From Bifidobacteriaceae bacterium (lineage in GTDB: Bacteria; Actinomycetota; Actinomycetes; Actinomycetales; WQXJ01), in the NCBI GenBank assembly GCA_031268215.1, contig JAIRXP010000095.1, forward strand, positions 1 through 32,046: a DNA stretch of 32,046 nucleotides. Reading direction: 5' to 3'. Both the position numbers and the translations under genes were made by a program. The notes beneath the pieces are model-generated. The model did no database searches, was not told the origin of the DNA, and saw only the letters and a list, made by a program, of their open reading frames with translations. Positions 1 to 6,828 of the stretch are shown here, piece by piece (position 1 is the first letter of the stretch; each line of letters starts with the position of its first letter).

Positions 1-419
1 GCCAGCAGGTATTCGGCGGCAAAGCCAACTGTGCCCGCCCACAGCAGCGAGGCCAACGAACCAATAATGAAGGCCTCAGAAGCGAAGATGTCATCACGGA
101 TCTCAGAGAACCGACCCAAAGCCTTCAACGCGACAACCGCCGTTATCGCGCTCGGGAAACCGACCAGAACCGCACCTGTCACCGCAAGGCGCTCTAGTAC
201 CCCAATCCACAGGCCACCCCTCAACGGTGGGGCGACCGGCAAAGCCGGCTCGTCGCGGGACGCGGACGCATCACTGCCAGCCAGTTCCTCAGGCCGCACC
301 ACCCGAGACGACGTCTTCTTGCGGACATGTGCCAGGAGGGAACCAACCAGGGGCACACCCAGCCCGGCGGAGACTGCCAAGGAAACGGCCAGGACGGCCA
401 AGTGGACCAACGTCGTCAT
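1..419 (-). CDS. Conserved membrane protein, C-terminus beyond window edge
   Basis: Reading frame on the minus strand that starts at ATG 419-417 and is still open at base 1, so only about 139 residues are visible. The N-terminus (residues 1-30) is a hydrophobic segment typical of a signal anchor. A charged linker follows (about 30-75), then at least two more hydrophobic stretches (about 80-115 and 118-139), suggesting a polytopic membrane protein. I do not recognise a named family. The start overlaps the stop of the upstream SatD-like gene by 4 bp (ATGA), so the two are almost certainly translationally coupled. In other actinobacteria SatD-like genes are, from memory, often followed by a small membrane protein of this kind. 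A joint function is inferred from the coupling and is otherwise unknown. Confidence 0.75.
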   Translation of the reverse strand, partial: MTTLVHLAVLAVSLAVSAGLGVPLVGSLLAHVRKKTSSRVVRPEELAGSDASASRDEPALPVAPPLRGGLWIGVLERLAVTGAVLVGFPSAITAVVALKALGRFSEIRDDIFASEAFIIGSLASLLWAGTVGFAAEYLL

Positions 420-1027
420 GCCTGGATTGTCTCATCCAGCACTGACATCAAGCGGATGGATAAGCGCAGTGCTTGGCAGTCAAGGTGCCAATGGGCGGCC
501 TTTAGGCGATCTCCAAGCGCTTGGGGACTTATGCCCAGGCGCCTGGCCGCTTGGCGCCCAGTCATGCCCGTCTGAGACATGAGATCGCACGCTTCCCACC
601 CTTGACTCGACCGTTCCGCCCTCAGTGTCGCCAACAATTGCAAGGCGCTTTCGCAGTCTCGTGCCAGATCTGCTTGGGCTGATCGTACGGCCACTGGCGG
701 CAGCACGCGCCGCCCGCCCTTGGCGGCTTCGACGGCTTGTCTGGCCAGTACGAACGCGGGGCCGCGGGCCTCGGGCGAGGACGCTGGAAGTGGTTCGTCA
801 ACCGGCCCCGCCCCAATCCCAACAGACCACTGGGCAACTCGCAGCGCCGCCAGCGCAGCCTTGACCGCCTCACCGGGATCACCAGTCACCCCTTGCAACT
901 CATCGCCCTGGGTCCTGGCGAACGGCAGCACTAGCCCGCTGATCGCACGGTTCAGGACTCTGATCAACTCAGGAACGCGGTCGTAGTCATTTCTTGACCC
1001 GCGTTGATCAATGGTCATCACAAACAT
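416..1027 (-). CDS. SatD family protein with C-terminal HTH
   Basis: 203 residues. The N-terminal half resembles the SatD family (named from the streptococcal sat locus, biochemical role unclear): the TIDQRGSR motif at residues 5-12, TQGDELQG at 39-46, and the stretch WSVGIGAGPVDEPLP in the middle. The last third contains a probable helix-turn-helix (about residues 150-180, TGRQAARRLGISPQALGDRL), so the protein may bind DNA. ATG 1027 is chosen because a promoter ends 7 nt upstream (TTGATC-17-TACCCT), giving a leaderless mRNA; a second ATG lies three codons in. The stop overlaps the start of the downstream membrane-protein gene (ATGA). A perfect palindrome overlaps the promoter, so autoregulation is plausible but inferred. 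Its function is unknown. Confidence 0.8.
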   Translation of the reverse strand: MFVMTIDQRGSRNDYDRVPELIRVLNRAISGLVLPFARTQGDELQGVTGDPGEAVKAALAALRVAQWSVGIGAGPVDEPLPASSPEARGPAFVLARQAVEAAKGGRRVLPPVAVRSAQADLARDCESALQLLATLRAERSSQGWEACDLMSQTGMTGRQAARRLGISPQALGDRLKAAHWHLDCQALRLSIRLMSVLDETIQA

Positions 1028-1034
1028 AAGATCA

Positions 1035-1063
1035 AGGGTAATTCCCTGATCTGATCAGATCAA
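1035..1063 (-). promoter_or_regulatory. Leaderless promoter of the SatD-like gene
   Basis: On the minus strand TTGATC (1063-1058) and TACCCT (1040-1035) are separated by exactly 17 bp, a good sigma-70-type match. The -10 box is followed by 7 nt and then ATG 1027, so transcription should start at or within one base of the start codon. No Shine-Dalgarno sequence is present, which fits leaderless translation. Confidence 0.6.
1047..1062. promoter_or_regulatory. Perfect 16-bp palindrome, probable operator
   Basis: TGATCTGATCAGATCA is its own reverse complement. It covers most of the -35 hexamer and part of the spacer of the SatD-like gene promoter. This position is typical of a repressor operator. 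The protein that binds it is not known; the HTH of the SatD-like protein itself is the nearest candidate. Confidence 0.55.
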
Positions 1064-1174
1064 GCCGTATGACCTGATTTTGCCCTTGCGCGGCAGCCCA
1101 TCTGCCCCACGTGGACCTGAGGTTGGTCATTAGCAAGGGTGCATTTGCCCTGTTCAGACGGCACATTCACATAG

Positions 1175-1246
1175 TGGGCGATACTGGGATCGAACCAGTG
1201 ACCTCTTCCGTGTGAAGGAAGCGCGCTCCCCCTGCGCCAATCGCCC
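1175..1246 (-). tRNA. tRNA-Val (CAC)
   Basis: Folds as a 72-nt cloverleaf: 7-bp acceptor stem GGGCGAT/ATCGCCC, anticodon stem CTTCC/GGAAG with loop TTCACAC (anticodon CAC), T stem ACTGG/CCAGT with loop TTCGATC, discriminator A. CCA is not encoded. It is nearly identical in its body to the tRNA-Val(GAC) at 1749 but lies in the opposite orientation. A TAGCAT box (minus strand, 1285-1280) lies 33 nt upstream and could be its -10 element. Confidence 0.95.
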
Positions 1247-1502
1247 GTATCAGGAGTCGCCGTCAAGCGGCAAGTGACGATGCTACCAGGTCCCAGTCAG
1301 GCAGCGGGCCGCCCCGGTGTCGTTTGCCATGCCCGATGCCGACGTCACGGTCACAGCCCCACACCAGTTTCCGCACTCGCGCCGACCGCACAGCCTGTCC
1401 GCCACCTGTCGGCCGAGCCCAAGTGGTGGGCCGCGAAGTGAAGGCGACCAGGCGGCATCGGCGGGACTGTCCCGTCACCGGAACTCGCCAGCCTACCTGC
1501 GG

Positions 1503-1539
1503 TTGGACCTTGCCCAGCCTTTTGGGGTAGTGTCATACC
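1503..1539 (+). promoter_or_regulatory. Possible promoter of the Gly-Cys-Val tRNA cluster
   Basis: Two overlapping readings are possible: TTGGAC (1503-1508) with TAGTGT (1528-1533) at a long 19-bp spacing, or TTGCCC (1510-1515) with CATACC (1534-1539) at 18 bp. Either would start transcription about 30-40 nt before tRNA-Gly. Assignment is tentative. Confidence 0.35.
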
Positions 1540-1563
1540 TCGCGTGTGGACAGCCCCAAAAGG
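1518..1563. repeat. 10-bp perfect inverted repeat upstream of tRNA-Gly
   Basis: CCTTTTGGGG (1518-1527) and CCCCAAAAGG (1554-1563) are exact reverse complements separated by 26 bp. The left arm abuts the candidate -10 box and the right arm ends 13 bp before the tRNA. It could be an operator pair or a hairpin in the tRNA leader. Confidence 0.6.
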
Positions 1564-1576
1564 GTAACCACACCAC

Positions 1577-1649
1577 GCGGATGTGGCTCAGTTGGTAGAG
1601 CATCACCTTGCCAAGGTGAGGGTCGCGGGTTCGAATCCCGTCATCCGCT
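1577..1649 (+). tRNA. tRNA-Gly (GCC)
   Basis: 73-nt cloverleaf: acceptor GCGGATG/CATCCGC, D arm GCTC/GAGC, anticodon stem TCACC/GGTGA with loop TTGCCAA (anticodon GCC), T arm GCGGG-TTCGAAT-CCCGT, discriminator T. It is the first of three tandem tRNAs and lies 13 bp before tRNA-Cys. Confidence 0.95.
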
Positions 1650-1662
1650 CGGAGCCACCTCC

Positions 1663-1733
1663 GGTGGAGTGGCCGAGAGGCGAGGCAGCGGCCTGCAAAG
1701 CCGCATACACGGGTTCGAATCCCGTCTCCACCT
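1663..1733 (+). tRNA. tRNA-Cys (GCA)
   Basis: 71-nt cloverleaf: acceptor GGTGGAG/CTCCACC, anticodon stem GCGGC/GCCGC with loop CTGCAAA (anticodon GCA), T arm ACGGG-TTCGAAT-CCCGT, and U73, the usual discriminator base for cysteine tRNA. It is in the same cluster as the flanking Gly and Val tRNAs. Confidence 0.95.
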
Positions 1734-1748
1734 CACCCGCTGGGACGC

Positions 1749-1823
1749 GGGCCGTTGGCGCAGGGGTAGCGCGCTTCCTTGACACGGAAGAGGTCACTGG
1801 TTCAAATCCAGTACGGCCCACCA
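1749..1823 (+). tRNA. tRNA-Val (GAC), CCA encoded
   Basis: Acceptor GGGCCGT/ACGGCCC, D arm GCGC/GCGC, anticodon stem CTTCC/GGAAG with loop TTGACAC (anticodon GAC), T arm ACTGG-TTCAAAT-CCAGT, discriminator A1820 followed by a genomic CCA at 1821-1823. It is the last gene of the cluster. Its body matches tRNA-Val(CAC) at 1175-1246 almost base for base. Confidence 0.95.
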
Positions 1824-2051
1824 AGTGACTGCGCCGTCTGGCCAGTGCAAATAAGCTCTGACCAGCAGAATCACACAACCTGAAACAGTGCTGTAGCGTG
1901 CCAGAAAGGGCTCAAAGGCACGGCTGGATCGCACACAGATGGCACGCAGGAAGCGGGCGAAAGGATAGCCGGGTGGCCAGGACGCGGAGGCCGCGACCCG
2001 CAAGGAGCCCAATTCTGCCGCTCAGCACCGCGATGGCGGCATACTTGCGCT

Positions 2052-2426
2052 ATGGACTACGACGAATTCGCATCCGGCGAAGAGCTTGACCAAAAGGCAT
2101 CGAAATCATTCGCGACGGCCACCGGGCTTGTCTCCCTCGGAATGCGGTCCTACCGGGTTGACGGCCCCTGTCCCCGCTGTGGCCACCGCATGGCCCTCAA
2201 CGGATCCCTCGACCTGCTAGTGCCGAGCGGACCGGGCAAATCCCGCAGGCCGGTGTTCGAAGCCCTCCAATCGAAGGACCAACCAGCGCCGGCCCCGGAA
2301 CCCATGGAAGTCCCCCTGCGGTGCGCTTGTTCCCACAAGCATGAAGGCGCTCCCGGCACCGCTACCGGTTGCGGTGCCGAATTCATTATCACCATCCCAC
2401 CCAGCCGCATTGAGGTAAGGCGATGA
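2052..2426 (+). CDS. Small zinc-ribbon-like protein
   Basis: 124 residues. Cysteine pairs CPRCGH (about residues 39-44) and CACSH (about 89-93), plus a further Cys near 106, suggest one zinc ribbon formed by two knuckles separated by about 45 residues. There is no signal peptide or membrane segment, so the protein is probably cytoplasmic. A CATACT box 6 nt before ATG 2052 and the lack of a ribosome-binding site suggest a leaderless transcript, although no good -35 box is seen. The stop overlaps the next start by 4 bp (ATGA at 2423-2426), so it is coupled to the membrane-protein gene downstream. I do not recognise the family; the metal-binding role is inferred from the cysteines alone. Confidence 0.7.
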   Translation: MDYDEFASGEELDQKASKSFATATGLVSLGMRSYRVDGPCPRCGHRMALNGSLDLLVPSGPGKSRRPVFEALQSKDQPAPAPEPMEVPLRCACSHKHEGAPGTATGCGAEFIITIPPSRIEVRR

Positions 2427-3058
2427 CCGCACCGCCCAGTCATCCGCGCCCATTGACCAACCAGGAGAAAGCGGAACTCGACGCGCTCCAGAGCAAACTC
2501 AACGATGGCGTCTACAAGTCGCTGTCAGTGTGGCGGACCGGCTTCGCCGCCGTTCTGGTGCTGGCCTCCGGCGGGTTGACCATCTCAGCACTGGACCAAA
2601 TGGACAAGACGGCACCAATCTGGCGTTGGCTGCTGGCCGGCCTGGTGGTCTTGGGGACAGTCCTCGGAATTGTCACCTTGATGATCGCCCTGCGCACGGA
2701 GGTCGGCACCACGCGAGGCGTGGTCCAACGAGAAACCATCTTCAAGCACGGCGGGGCACTAGCTTTTGAGACAGGCCTGGCGGATTCCGCCGCCCGCCGC
2801 ATGCACCTTTCCCAACGCTGGGGGGCTGCTTCCCTCGTAACGCTGGTCACGGCCCTGGCGGTCCTGTGGCTCGCCCCGCCGTCCAGCCAGACGCCGAATC
2901 TGCTGGTGCAGCACGGCGCTAGCGCCACTTGCGGGAAGCTACTCTCTGCGGACGGCGGCACGGTCCGGCTCCAGGTTAGTGGCGCCCATGACCCAGTAGC
3001 CATCGCATTCGGGCAGATCAGCAACATGCGGATTGTTCAGGACTGCCCCGCGCCGTGA
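2423..3058 (+). CDS. Membrane protein of unknown function
   Basis: 211 residues. A charged N-terminal helix (about 10-38) is followed by two closely spaced transmembrane segments (about 40-60 and 67-88), a soluble loop, a third segment (about 133-152) and a C-terminal domain of about 55 residues probably outside the membrane. The start is set by the ATGA overlap with the zinc-ribbon gene. The C-terminal domain contains two cysteines (near residues 169 and 208) that could form a disulfide. No named family is recognised. Reading past its TGA stop, the same frame stays open for about 60 codons and runs through the hexanucleotide repeat as alternating Gln-Ala, so the stop may be a recent nonsense change or the repeat may be a former coding tail. 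Confidence 0.7.
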   Translation: MTAPPSHPRPLTNQEKAELDALQSKLNDGVYKSLSVWRTGFAAVLVLASGGLTISALDQMDKTAPIWRWLLAGLVVLGTVLGIVTLMIALRTEVGTTRGVVQRETIFKHGGALAFETGLADSAARRMHLSQRWGAASLVTLVTALAVLWLAPPSSQTPNLLVQHGASATCGKLLSADGGTVRLQVSGAHDPVAIAFGQISNMRIVQDCPAP

Positions 3059-3087
3059 CGGTCGCCGCGCCCAAAGCCTGACCGGCC

Positions 3088-3126
3088 GCAGGCGCAGGCG
3101 CAGGCGCAGGCGCAGGCGCAGGCGCA
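3088..3126. repeat. Tandem hexanucleotide repeat (GCAGGC)6.5
   Basis: Six complete copies of GCAGGC (3088-3123) and a further GCA, with no mismatches. It lies 30 bp after the stop of the membrane-protein gene and about 120 bp before the antiporter start. Perfect short tandem repeats of this size are prone to slip-strand copy-number change. A hexamer keeps frame, so any effect would be on promoter or leader spacing, or on the length of a Gln-Ala tail if the region were read through. Confidence 0.9.
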
Positions 3127-3247
3127 AACAAGCAGACCACAGTCCACTCCTTGGAACTGCCGGCCTGGGACCACATACGGGCTCACCACCCGCAGTAGGC
3201 TCAAGTGGTCCCTTCCGCCATAACTGCGACCCAGAAAGTACCTTGAA

Positions 3248-4618
3248 GTGTCACTGCCGGTCTGGTCAATGCTTCCGTTCGTGGCATTACTCGGATGCAT
3301 CGCCGTCCTGCCTCTAATTCCGGCCACCGCTGGCCGTTGGGATCGCAACCGGTGGAAGCTGGTCGTTTCGATGGCACTCGGATTGCCCGTGGGCCTGTGG
3401 ATATGGTTCGGAGTGGATCCGCATCTGGTCCAGCACTCAATGGCCGAATACGGCCAGTTCATTGTCTTATTGGCCGCCCTGTTCGTGGTCACGGGCGGCA
3501 TCTTCGTGGCCGGCGATCTCAAGGCCACGCCGCGCAACAACACACTGCTGCTGGCCGCAGGCGCGGTCCTGGCCTCATTCGCGGGCACCACCGGTGCCGC
3601 CATGCTGCTGATCAGGCCGCTGCTGAACACCAACACGCACCGCCATCACAAGGGTCACACCATGGTGTTCGCCATTCTGATTGTGGCCAACTGCGGCGGG
3701 CTCTTGACGCCGCTGGGGGATCCGCCGCTGTACGTCGGATTGATGCGGGGTGTCCCCTTCACGTGGACGTTCACGTTGTTTGGCCCATGGCTGTTCATCA
3801 ATGGCCTGCTGCTGTTCACCTACTACGCGCTGGACCGCCGCCATTACGCCCGCGAACCAACCGATGCCCTCCAGGCGGACGCCGCTGCGACCTCTCCCCT
3901 GTCGTTGCGCGGTTCGGTCAACATCCTTTGGCTAGCGGTGATTGTCGCTTCCGTGGCCTTCTTGGGTGATTGGCCGGCGGTCAAAGTCGCCGTCCAGGTC
4001 GCCGCAGCAGCGGCCTCCTTCTGGCTGACACCACGCCAGGTCCGCTTTGGCGACAACAATTTCACCTGGCGGCCGATCATTGAGGTGGCGGCCTTGTTCG
4101 CCGGCATCTTCTTGACCATGATCCCGGCGCTCCACATTCTGCGGGCCGAAGCCCACAACCTGCCGTTGAACGAGTACACGTTCTTCGGATTCACCGGCGC
4201 CCTTTCGGCTGTGTTGGACAACACGCCGACTTACTTGGCCTTCTTCGACATGGGCCAGGAACTGGCGATGGCCGGGACCGCGACAGTCGCCGGAGTGCCA
4301 GAACTCTTCTTGACGGCGATCTCCCTGGGCGCGGTAACCTGCGGCGCCCTCACTTATATAGGCAACGGCCCCAACTTTATGGTCAAGGCAATCGCCGAGG
4401 AAAGCGGCGTGGTCATGCCGTCATTCGGCCGCTACATAGTGTGGGCTGGCGTCTATTTGGTGCCCATCCTGGTGGCCCTGGTCTGCATTTTCATCAGCCC
4501 GCTTTGGCCCGTCAAGGCAGCCGGCGTACTCCTCGCCTTAGCGCTCCTGGCCCGTCCCATCTACTGGATAGTCACCACTCACCCGCCAGCCGGCGTTCCG
4601 GCCCCCAAAACCAATTAA
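3248..4618 (+). CDS. Sodium:proton antiporter, NhaD/UIT6 type (ion transporter superfamily)
   Basis: 456 residues with about 11-12 hydrophobic segments; a cytoplasmic-membrane transporter. Recognisable motifs are NCGGLLTPLGDPPLYVG (about residues 148-164), a characteristic re-entrant region in this branch of the ion transporter superfamily, DNTPTYLAFF in the second half, and YIGNGPNFMVKAIAEE near residue 375. These match annotated sodium:proton antiporters of the UIT6 branch and, more distantly, the NhaD/ArsB and citrate carriers. Substrate cannot be settled from sequence. The start is uncertain: GTG 3248 has no strong ribosome site and an ATG lies at 3269. It is convergent with citrate synthase, with a long inverted repeat between them. 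Confidence 0.85.
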   Translation: MSLPVWSMLPFVALLGCIAVLPLIPATAGRWDRNRWKLVVSMALGLPVGLWIWFGVDPHLVQHSMAEYGQFIVLLAALFVVTGGIFVAGDLKATPRNNTLLLAAGAVLASFAGTTGAAMLLIRPLLNTNTHRHHKGHTMVFAILIVANCGGLLTPLGDPPLYVGLMRGVPFTWTFTLFGPWLFINGLLLFTYYALDRRHYAREPTDALQADAAATSPLSLRGSVNILWLAVIVASVAFLGDWPAVKVAVQVAAAAASFWLTPRQVRFGDNNFTWRPIIEVAALFAGIFLTMIPALHILRAEAHNLPLNEYTFFGFTGALSAVLDNTPTYLAFFDMGQELAMAGTATVAGVPELFLTAISLGAVTCGALTYIGNGPNFMVKAIAEESGVVMPSFGRYIVWAGVYLVPILVALVCIFISPLWPVKAAGVLLALALLARPIYWIVTTHPPAGVPAPKTN

Positions 4619-4622
4619 GCGG

Positions 4623-4679
4623 CCGATGCCGTGCCCAGCGTTAACGGAACTTGTCCCGTCAGTCTTGGCACGGCATCGG
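4623..4679. terminator. 13-bp inverted repeat between convergent genes
   Basis: CCGATGCCGTGCC (4623-4635) and GGCACGGCATCGG (4667-4679) are exact reverse complements with a 31-nt loop. It lies 5 bp after the antiporter stop and 59 bp beyond the citrate synthase stop. It probably acts as a bidirectional terminator, although there is no T-run on either side. Confidence 0.6.
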
Positions 4680-4737
4680 GCGAAGGCTCCGCGTCAGGGT
4701 CGGGCTGGTATCCCTCGCCAAACGCCGCCCTGGGTGG

Positions 4738-6012
4738 TCACCGCTTTTCGATCGGCACGAAGTCGCGTTCCACCTCTCCGACGTAGACTTGGCGCGGCCG
4801 GCCAATCTTGTTGGTCGGATCGGCGGCCTGCTCACGCCAGTGCGCGATCCAGCCAGGCAGGCGTCCCAACGCGAACAGCACTGTGAACATGTCGACCGGG
4901 AAACCCATGGCCTGATAGATCAGGCCGGTATAGAAGTCAACATTCGGATAGAGCTTGCGTTCCTGGAAGTACGGATCGCTCAGGGCCGTCTCTTCCAGGG
5001 TCAGGGCGATGTCCAGCAACTGGTCATGACCAGTCTTGTGGCGCAGGATCGCGTCAGCGTGTTGTTTGACGATGGCCGCCCTGGGGTCGTAGTTCTTGTA
5101 GATGCGGTGTCCAAAGCCCATCAGCTTGGCTTCGCGGTTCTTGACTTTGGCCACGAACTTTGACACGTCACCGCCTTCGGCCTGGATTTCCGCCAGCATC
5201 TCCAGGACCGCCTGATTGGCGCCACCATGCAGCGGGCCAGACAACGCGTTCACCCCGGCCGCCACTGACACGTACATGTTCGCGCCGGAGGAGCCCACCA
5301 GCCGCACAGTTGACGTTGAACAGTTCTGTTCGTGGTCGGCGTGCAGAATCAGCAACACGTCGAGTGCCTTGGTGATCTCGTCGTCGAAGGGATACGGCCC
5401 GGTTGGCAGGCCGAAGGACATGCGGATGAAGTTCTCGACATAAGTCTCGGAATCATCCGGGTAGAGCATCGGCTGGCCGGTTGAATACTTGTAGCCATAG
5501 GCGGCTAGGGTCGGCACCGCCCCCATCAGCCGGTAGGTGGCGTCATCAAGGTCATCTGGGTCGACGGACGGGTTGGTGTACACAAACGTCGAGAGCATGT
5601 TGATGGACGCTGAGAGCAGCGGCATTGGGTGCGACCGCCGGGGCGAAGAGCGGAACATTTCTTTCAGGCGTTCATCGATCAAGTGGTGTTGAGCGACGTT
5701 CGAGCAGAAGGCATCCAGCTGGGTCTTGTTTGGTAGTTCGCCATACAGCACCAAGTACGCCACCTCCAGGAAGGTGGCGTTCGCCGCTAGCTGCTCAATC
5801 GGATAGCCCCGGTAGCGCAGGATCCCGGCCTCACCGTCAATGAAGGTGATGGCTGACTTGCAAGCCGCCGTTGAACCGAAGCCAATGTCGAAGGTGGTGT
5901 CGCCAGTCTGGGCTAGCAGTTTGCCGATGTCAAAGCCGTTGTTGCCGACGGTCGCGGGGACCAGCGGCAGCTCGACCTTCACATCGTCATGGGCAAAGAT
6001 GGCATTCCCCAT
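4738..6012 (-). CDS. gltA: Citrate synthase
   Basis: 424 residues, the usual length for bacterial hexameric (type II) citrate synthase. It condenses oxaloacetate and acetyl-CoA to citrate, entering the TCA cycle in the cytoplasm. Catalytic residues are in place: His262 in GPLHGGANQ, His302 in GFGHRIYKNYDPRA and Asp359 in YPNVDFYTG; HADHEQN at 224-230 is the conserved substrate-binding helix. The frame is open for 28 more codons upstream, but ATG 6012 is chosen because AAAGGAGA lies 7-8 nt before it. A -10-like TAAAAT at 6061-6056 would give a leader of about 37 nt. It is a stand-alone transcription unit between a terminator-like repeat and the signal-peptidase operon. Confidence 0.95.
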   Translation of the reverse strand: MGNAIFAHDDVKVELPLVPATVGNNGFDIGKLLAQTGDTTFDIGFGSTAACKSAITFIDGEAGILRYRGYPIEQLAANATFLEVAYLVLYGELPNKTQLDAFCSNVAQHHLIDERLKEMFRSSPRRSHPMPLLSASINMLSTFVYTNPSVDPDDLDDATYRLMGAVPTLAAYGYKYSTGQPMLYPDDSETYVENFIRMSFGLPTGPYPFDDEITKALDVLLILHADHEQNCSTSTVRLVGSSGANMYVSVAAGVNALSGPLHGGANQAVLEMLAEIQAEGGDVSKFVAKVKNREAKLMGFGHRIYKNYDPRAAIVKQHADAILRHKTGHDQLLDIALTLEETALSDPYFQERKLYPNVDFYTGLIYQAMGFPVDMFTVLFALGRLPGWIAHWREQAADPTNKIGRPRQVYVGEVERDFVPIEKR

Positions 6013-6055
6013 GGGTTGTCTCCTTTGATGGTCTAGAGGGGTATGTACAAAGGAG

Positions 6056-6061
6056 ATTTTA
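6056..6061 (-). promoter_or_regulatory. Candidate -10 box of citrate synthase
   Basis: TAAAAT on the minus strand, 44 bp before the start codon and in the most AT-rich part of this intergenic region. No convincing -35 hexamer is seen at 17 bp. It sits inside a loose dyad (GGGTA...TACCC) that might bind a regulator. Confidence 0.35.
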
Positions 6062-6124
6062 CCCTCTCTTTTGGGACCTAAGATCCTTCCCGTCAATCGC
6101 GGCGCGAGCCAGGCGCCGCCCCGT

Positions 6125-6163
6125 GTGGCTCCCGGCCCAGGTCAGCCCGCCGCCGGTAGCCAC
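6125..6163 (-). terminator. Terminator-like hairpin after the signal-peptidase operon
   Basis: GTGGCT-C-CCGGC (6125-6136) pairs with GCCGG-T-AGCCAC (6152-6163): 11 base pairs with one mismatch and a 15-nt loop. It starts 11 nt past the sipW-type gene stop at 6174. It lacks a U-tract, as is common in high-GC actinobacteria. Confidence 0.6.
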
Positions 6164-6173
6164 GGTAACGACC

Positions 6174-6800
6174 CTAACTACGCGTTTGAGTTACGCGATG
6201 CCGCCCAGAGCCGTGACGCACGGTCCGCTGCTGTCCAGCGGATTCTTCGATAGACTCCTCGCGCCGACGCACCGATGTGACCATGGCGTAGATCGAGTAG
6301 ATGATCAGCCCGATGGCCGCGATCACGAGCACTAGGGGCTTGCCGAAGTCGTTGTACTGGAGGACATTGCCTATCCACGGCACGGTGTACGCGACCTTTG
6401 CGCGGACCTGCTTTTCCCGCACTGGCTCGTCCTGGGCCCCGTTCGCGTCGCCCTTGGTGATGAGGACCTTCTCGCCATCCGCGTTCTGACCCCATCCGAT
6501 AGCCCGGTGGGTGATCAACATTGGGTCGTCCGCCTTTGGCATGAAAGTCACTATGTCCCCAACTTCGATGTCCTTGAACCCACCGATTGGGTAGACCACC
6601 ACCACGTCTCCGGGGCTGATGCCCGGCTCCATGGAGCCGGTCAGGACGTTCAACGCCTTCCCGCCGTGCAGGGCCGGTATCACGGCCAGGATTATGGCCA
6701 GGCCCAGCAACGCCAGCACCGCAACGGTGGTCAGCCAAGATAATGCCCGCCGCCAGACCGCTTTACGCGGCCTGGCGGCGGGCTTGGTTTCGGTTGCCAT
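6174..6800 (-). CDS. sipW: Signal peptidase I, SipW/archaeal type
   Basis: 208 residues from ATG 6800. Membrane-bound serine protease that removes signal peptides. TM helix 1 is about residues 21-45 and TM helix 2 about 155-175. The nucleophile is Ser56 in TGSMEPGISPGD. The general-base position is His98 in ITHRAIG rather than lysine, which marks the ER/archaeal/SipW type rather than ordinary LepB. TKGDAN and the following Asp (118-124) supply the conserved acidic residues. An in-frame ATG at 6869 would overlap the upstream gene by 41 bp; 6800 leaves a 28-bp gap with a GGAA-type ribosome site and is preferred. Being last in an operon with three SipW-type precursors, it very likely processes them. 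Confidence 0.9.
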   Translation of the reverse strand: MATETKPAARPRKAVWRRALSWLTTVAVLALLGLAIILAVIPALHGGKALNVLTGSMEPGISPGDVVVVYPIGGFKDIEVGDIVTFMPKADDPMLITHRAIGWGQNADGEKVLITKGDANGAQDEPVREKQVRAKVAYTVPWIGNVLQYNDFGKPLVLVIAAIGLIIYSIYAMVTSVRRREESIEESAGQQRTVRHGSGRHRVTQTRS

Positions 6801-6828
6801 TTCAGGTTCCGTTACTTGTTCCCGGTTT

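Larger units (their letters stand above)
1247..1576. other. Gene-free region between divergent tRNA genes
   Basis: No reading frame here has a credible start, ribosome site or recognisable product. The stretch presumably holds the promoters for tRNA-Val(CAC), reading left, and the Gly-Cys-Val tRNA cluster, reading right. Its only clear structure is the inverted repeat at 1518-1563. Confidence 0.6.

Noticed and set aside
31..582. 183-codon plus-strand frame at the left edge
   Set aside because: It lies opposite the coupled SatD-like and membrane-protein genes; composition is Ser/Thr/Pro/Arg-rich with no ribosome site or domain.
1603..2012. Minus-strand frames opposite the tRNA cluster (91 and 72 codons)
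   Set aside because: Their 'TGFEPVTS'-like peptides are antisense translations of tRNA T-arms, a common false gene call.
3037..3636. 199-codon minus-strand frame running through the hexamer repeat
   Set aside because: It mostly lies opposite the antiporter gene, contains Cys-Ala repeats from GCAGGC and no recognisable domain.
6013..6096. N-terminal extension of citrate synthase by 28 codons
   Set aside because: ATG 6012 has a strong ribosome site, and the extension covers the probable promoter.
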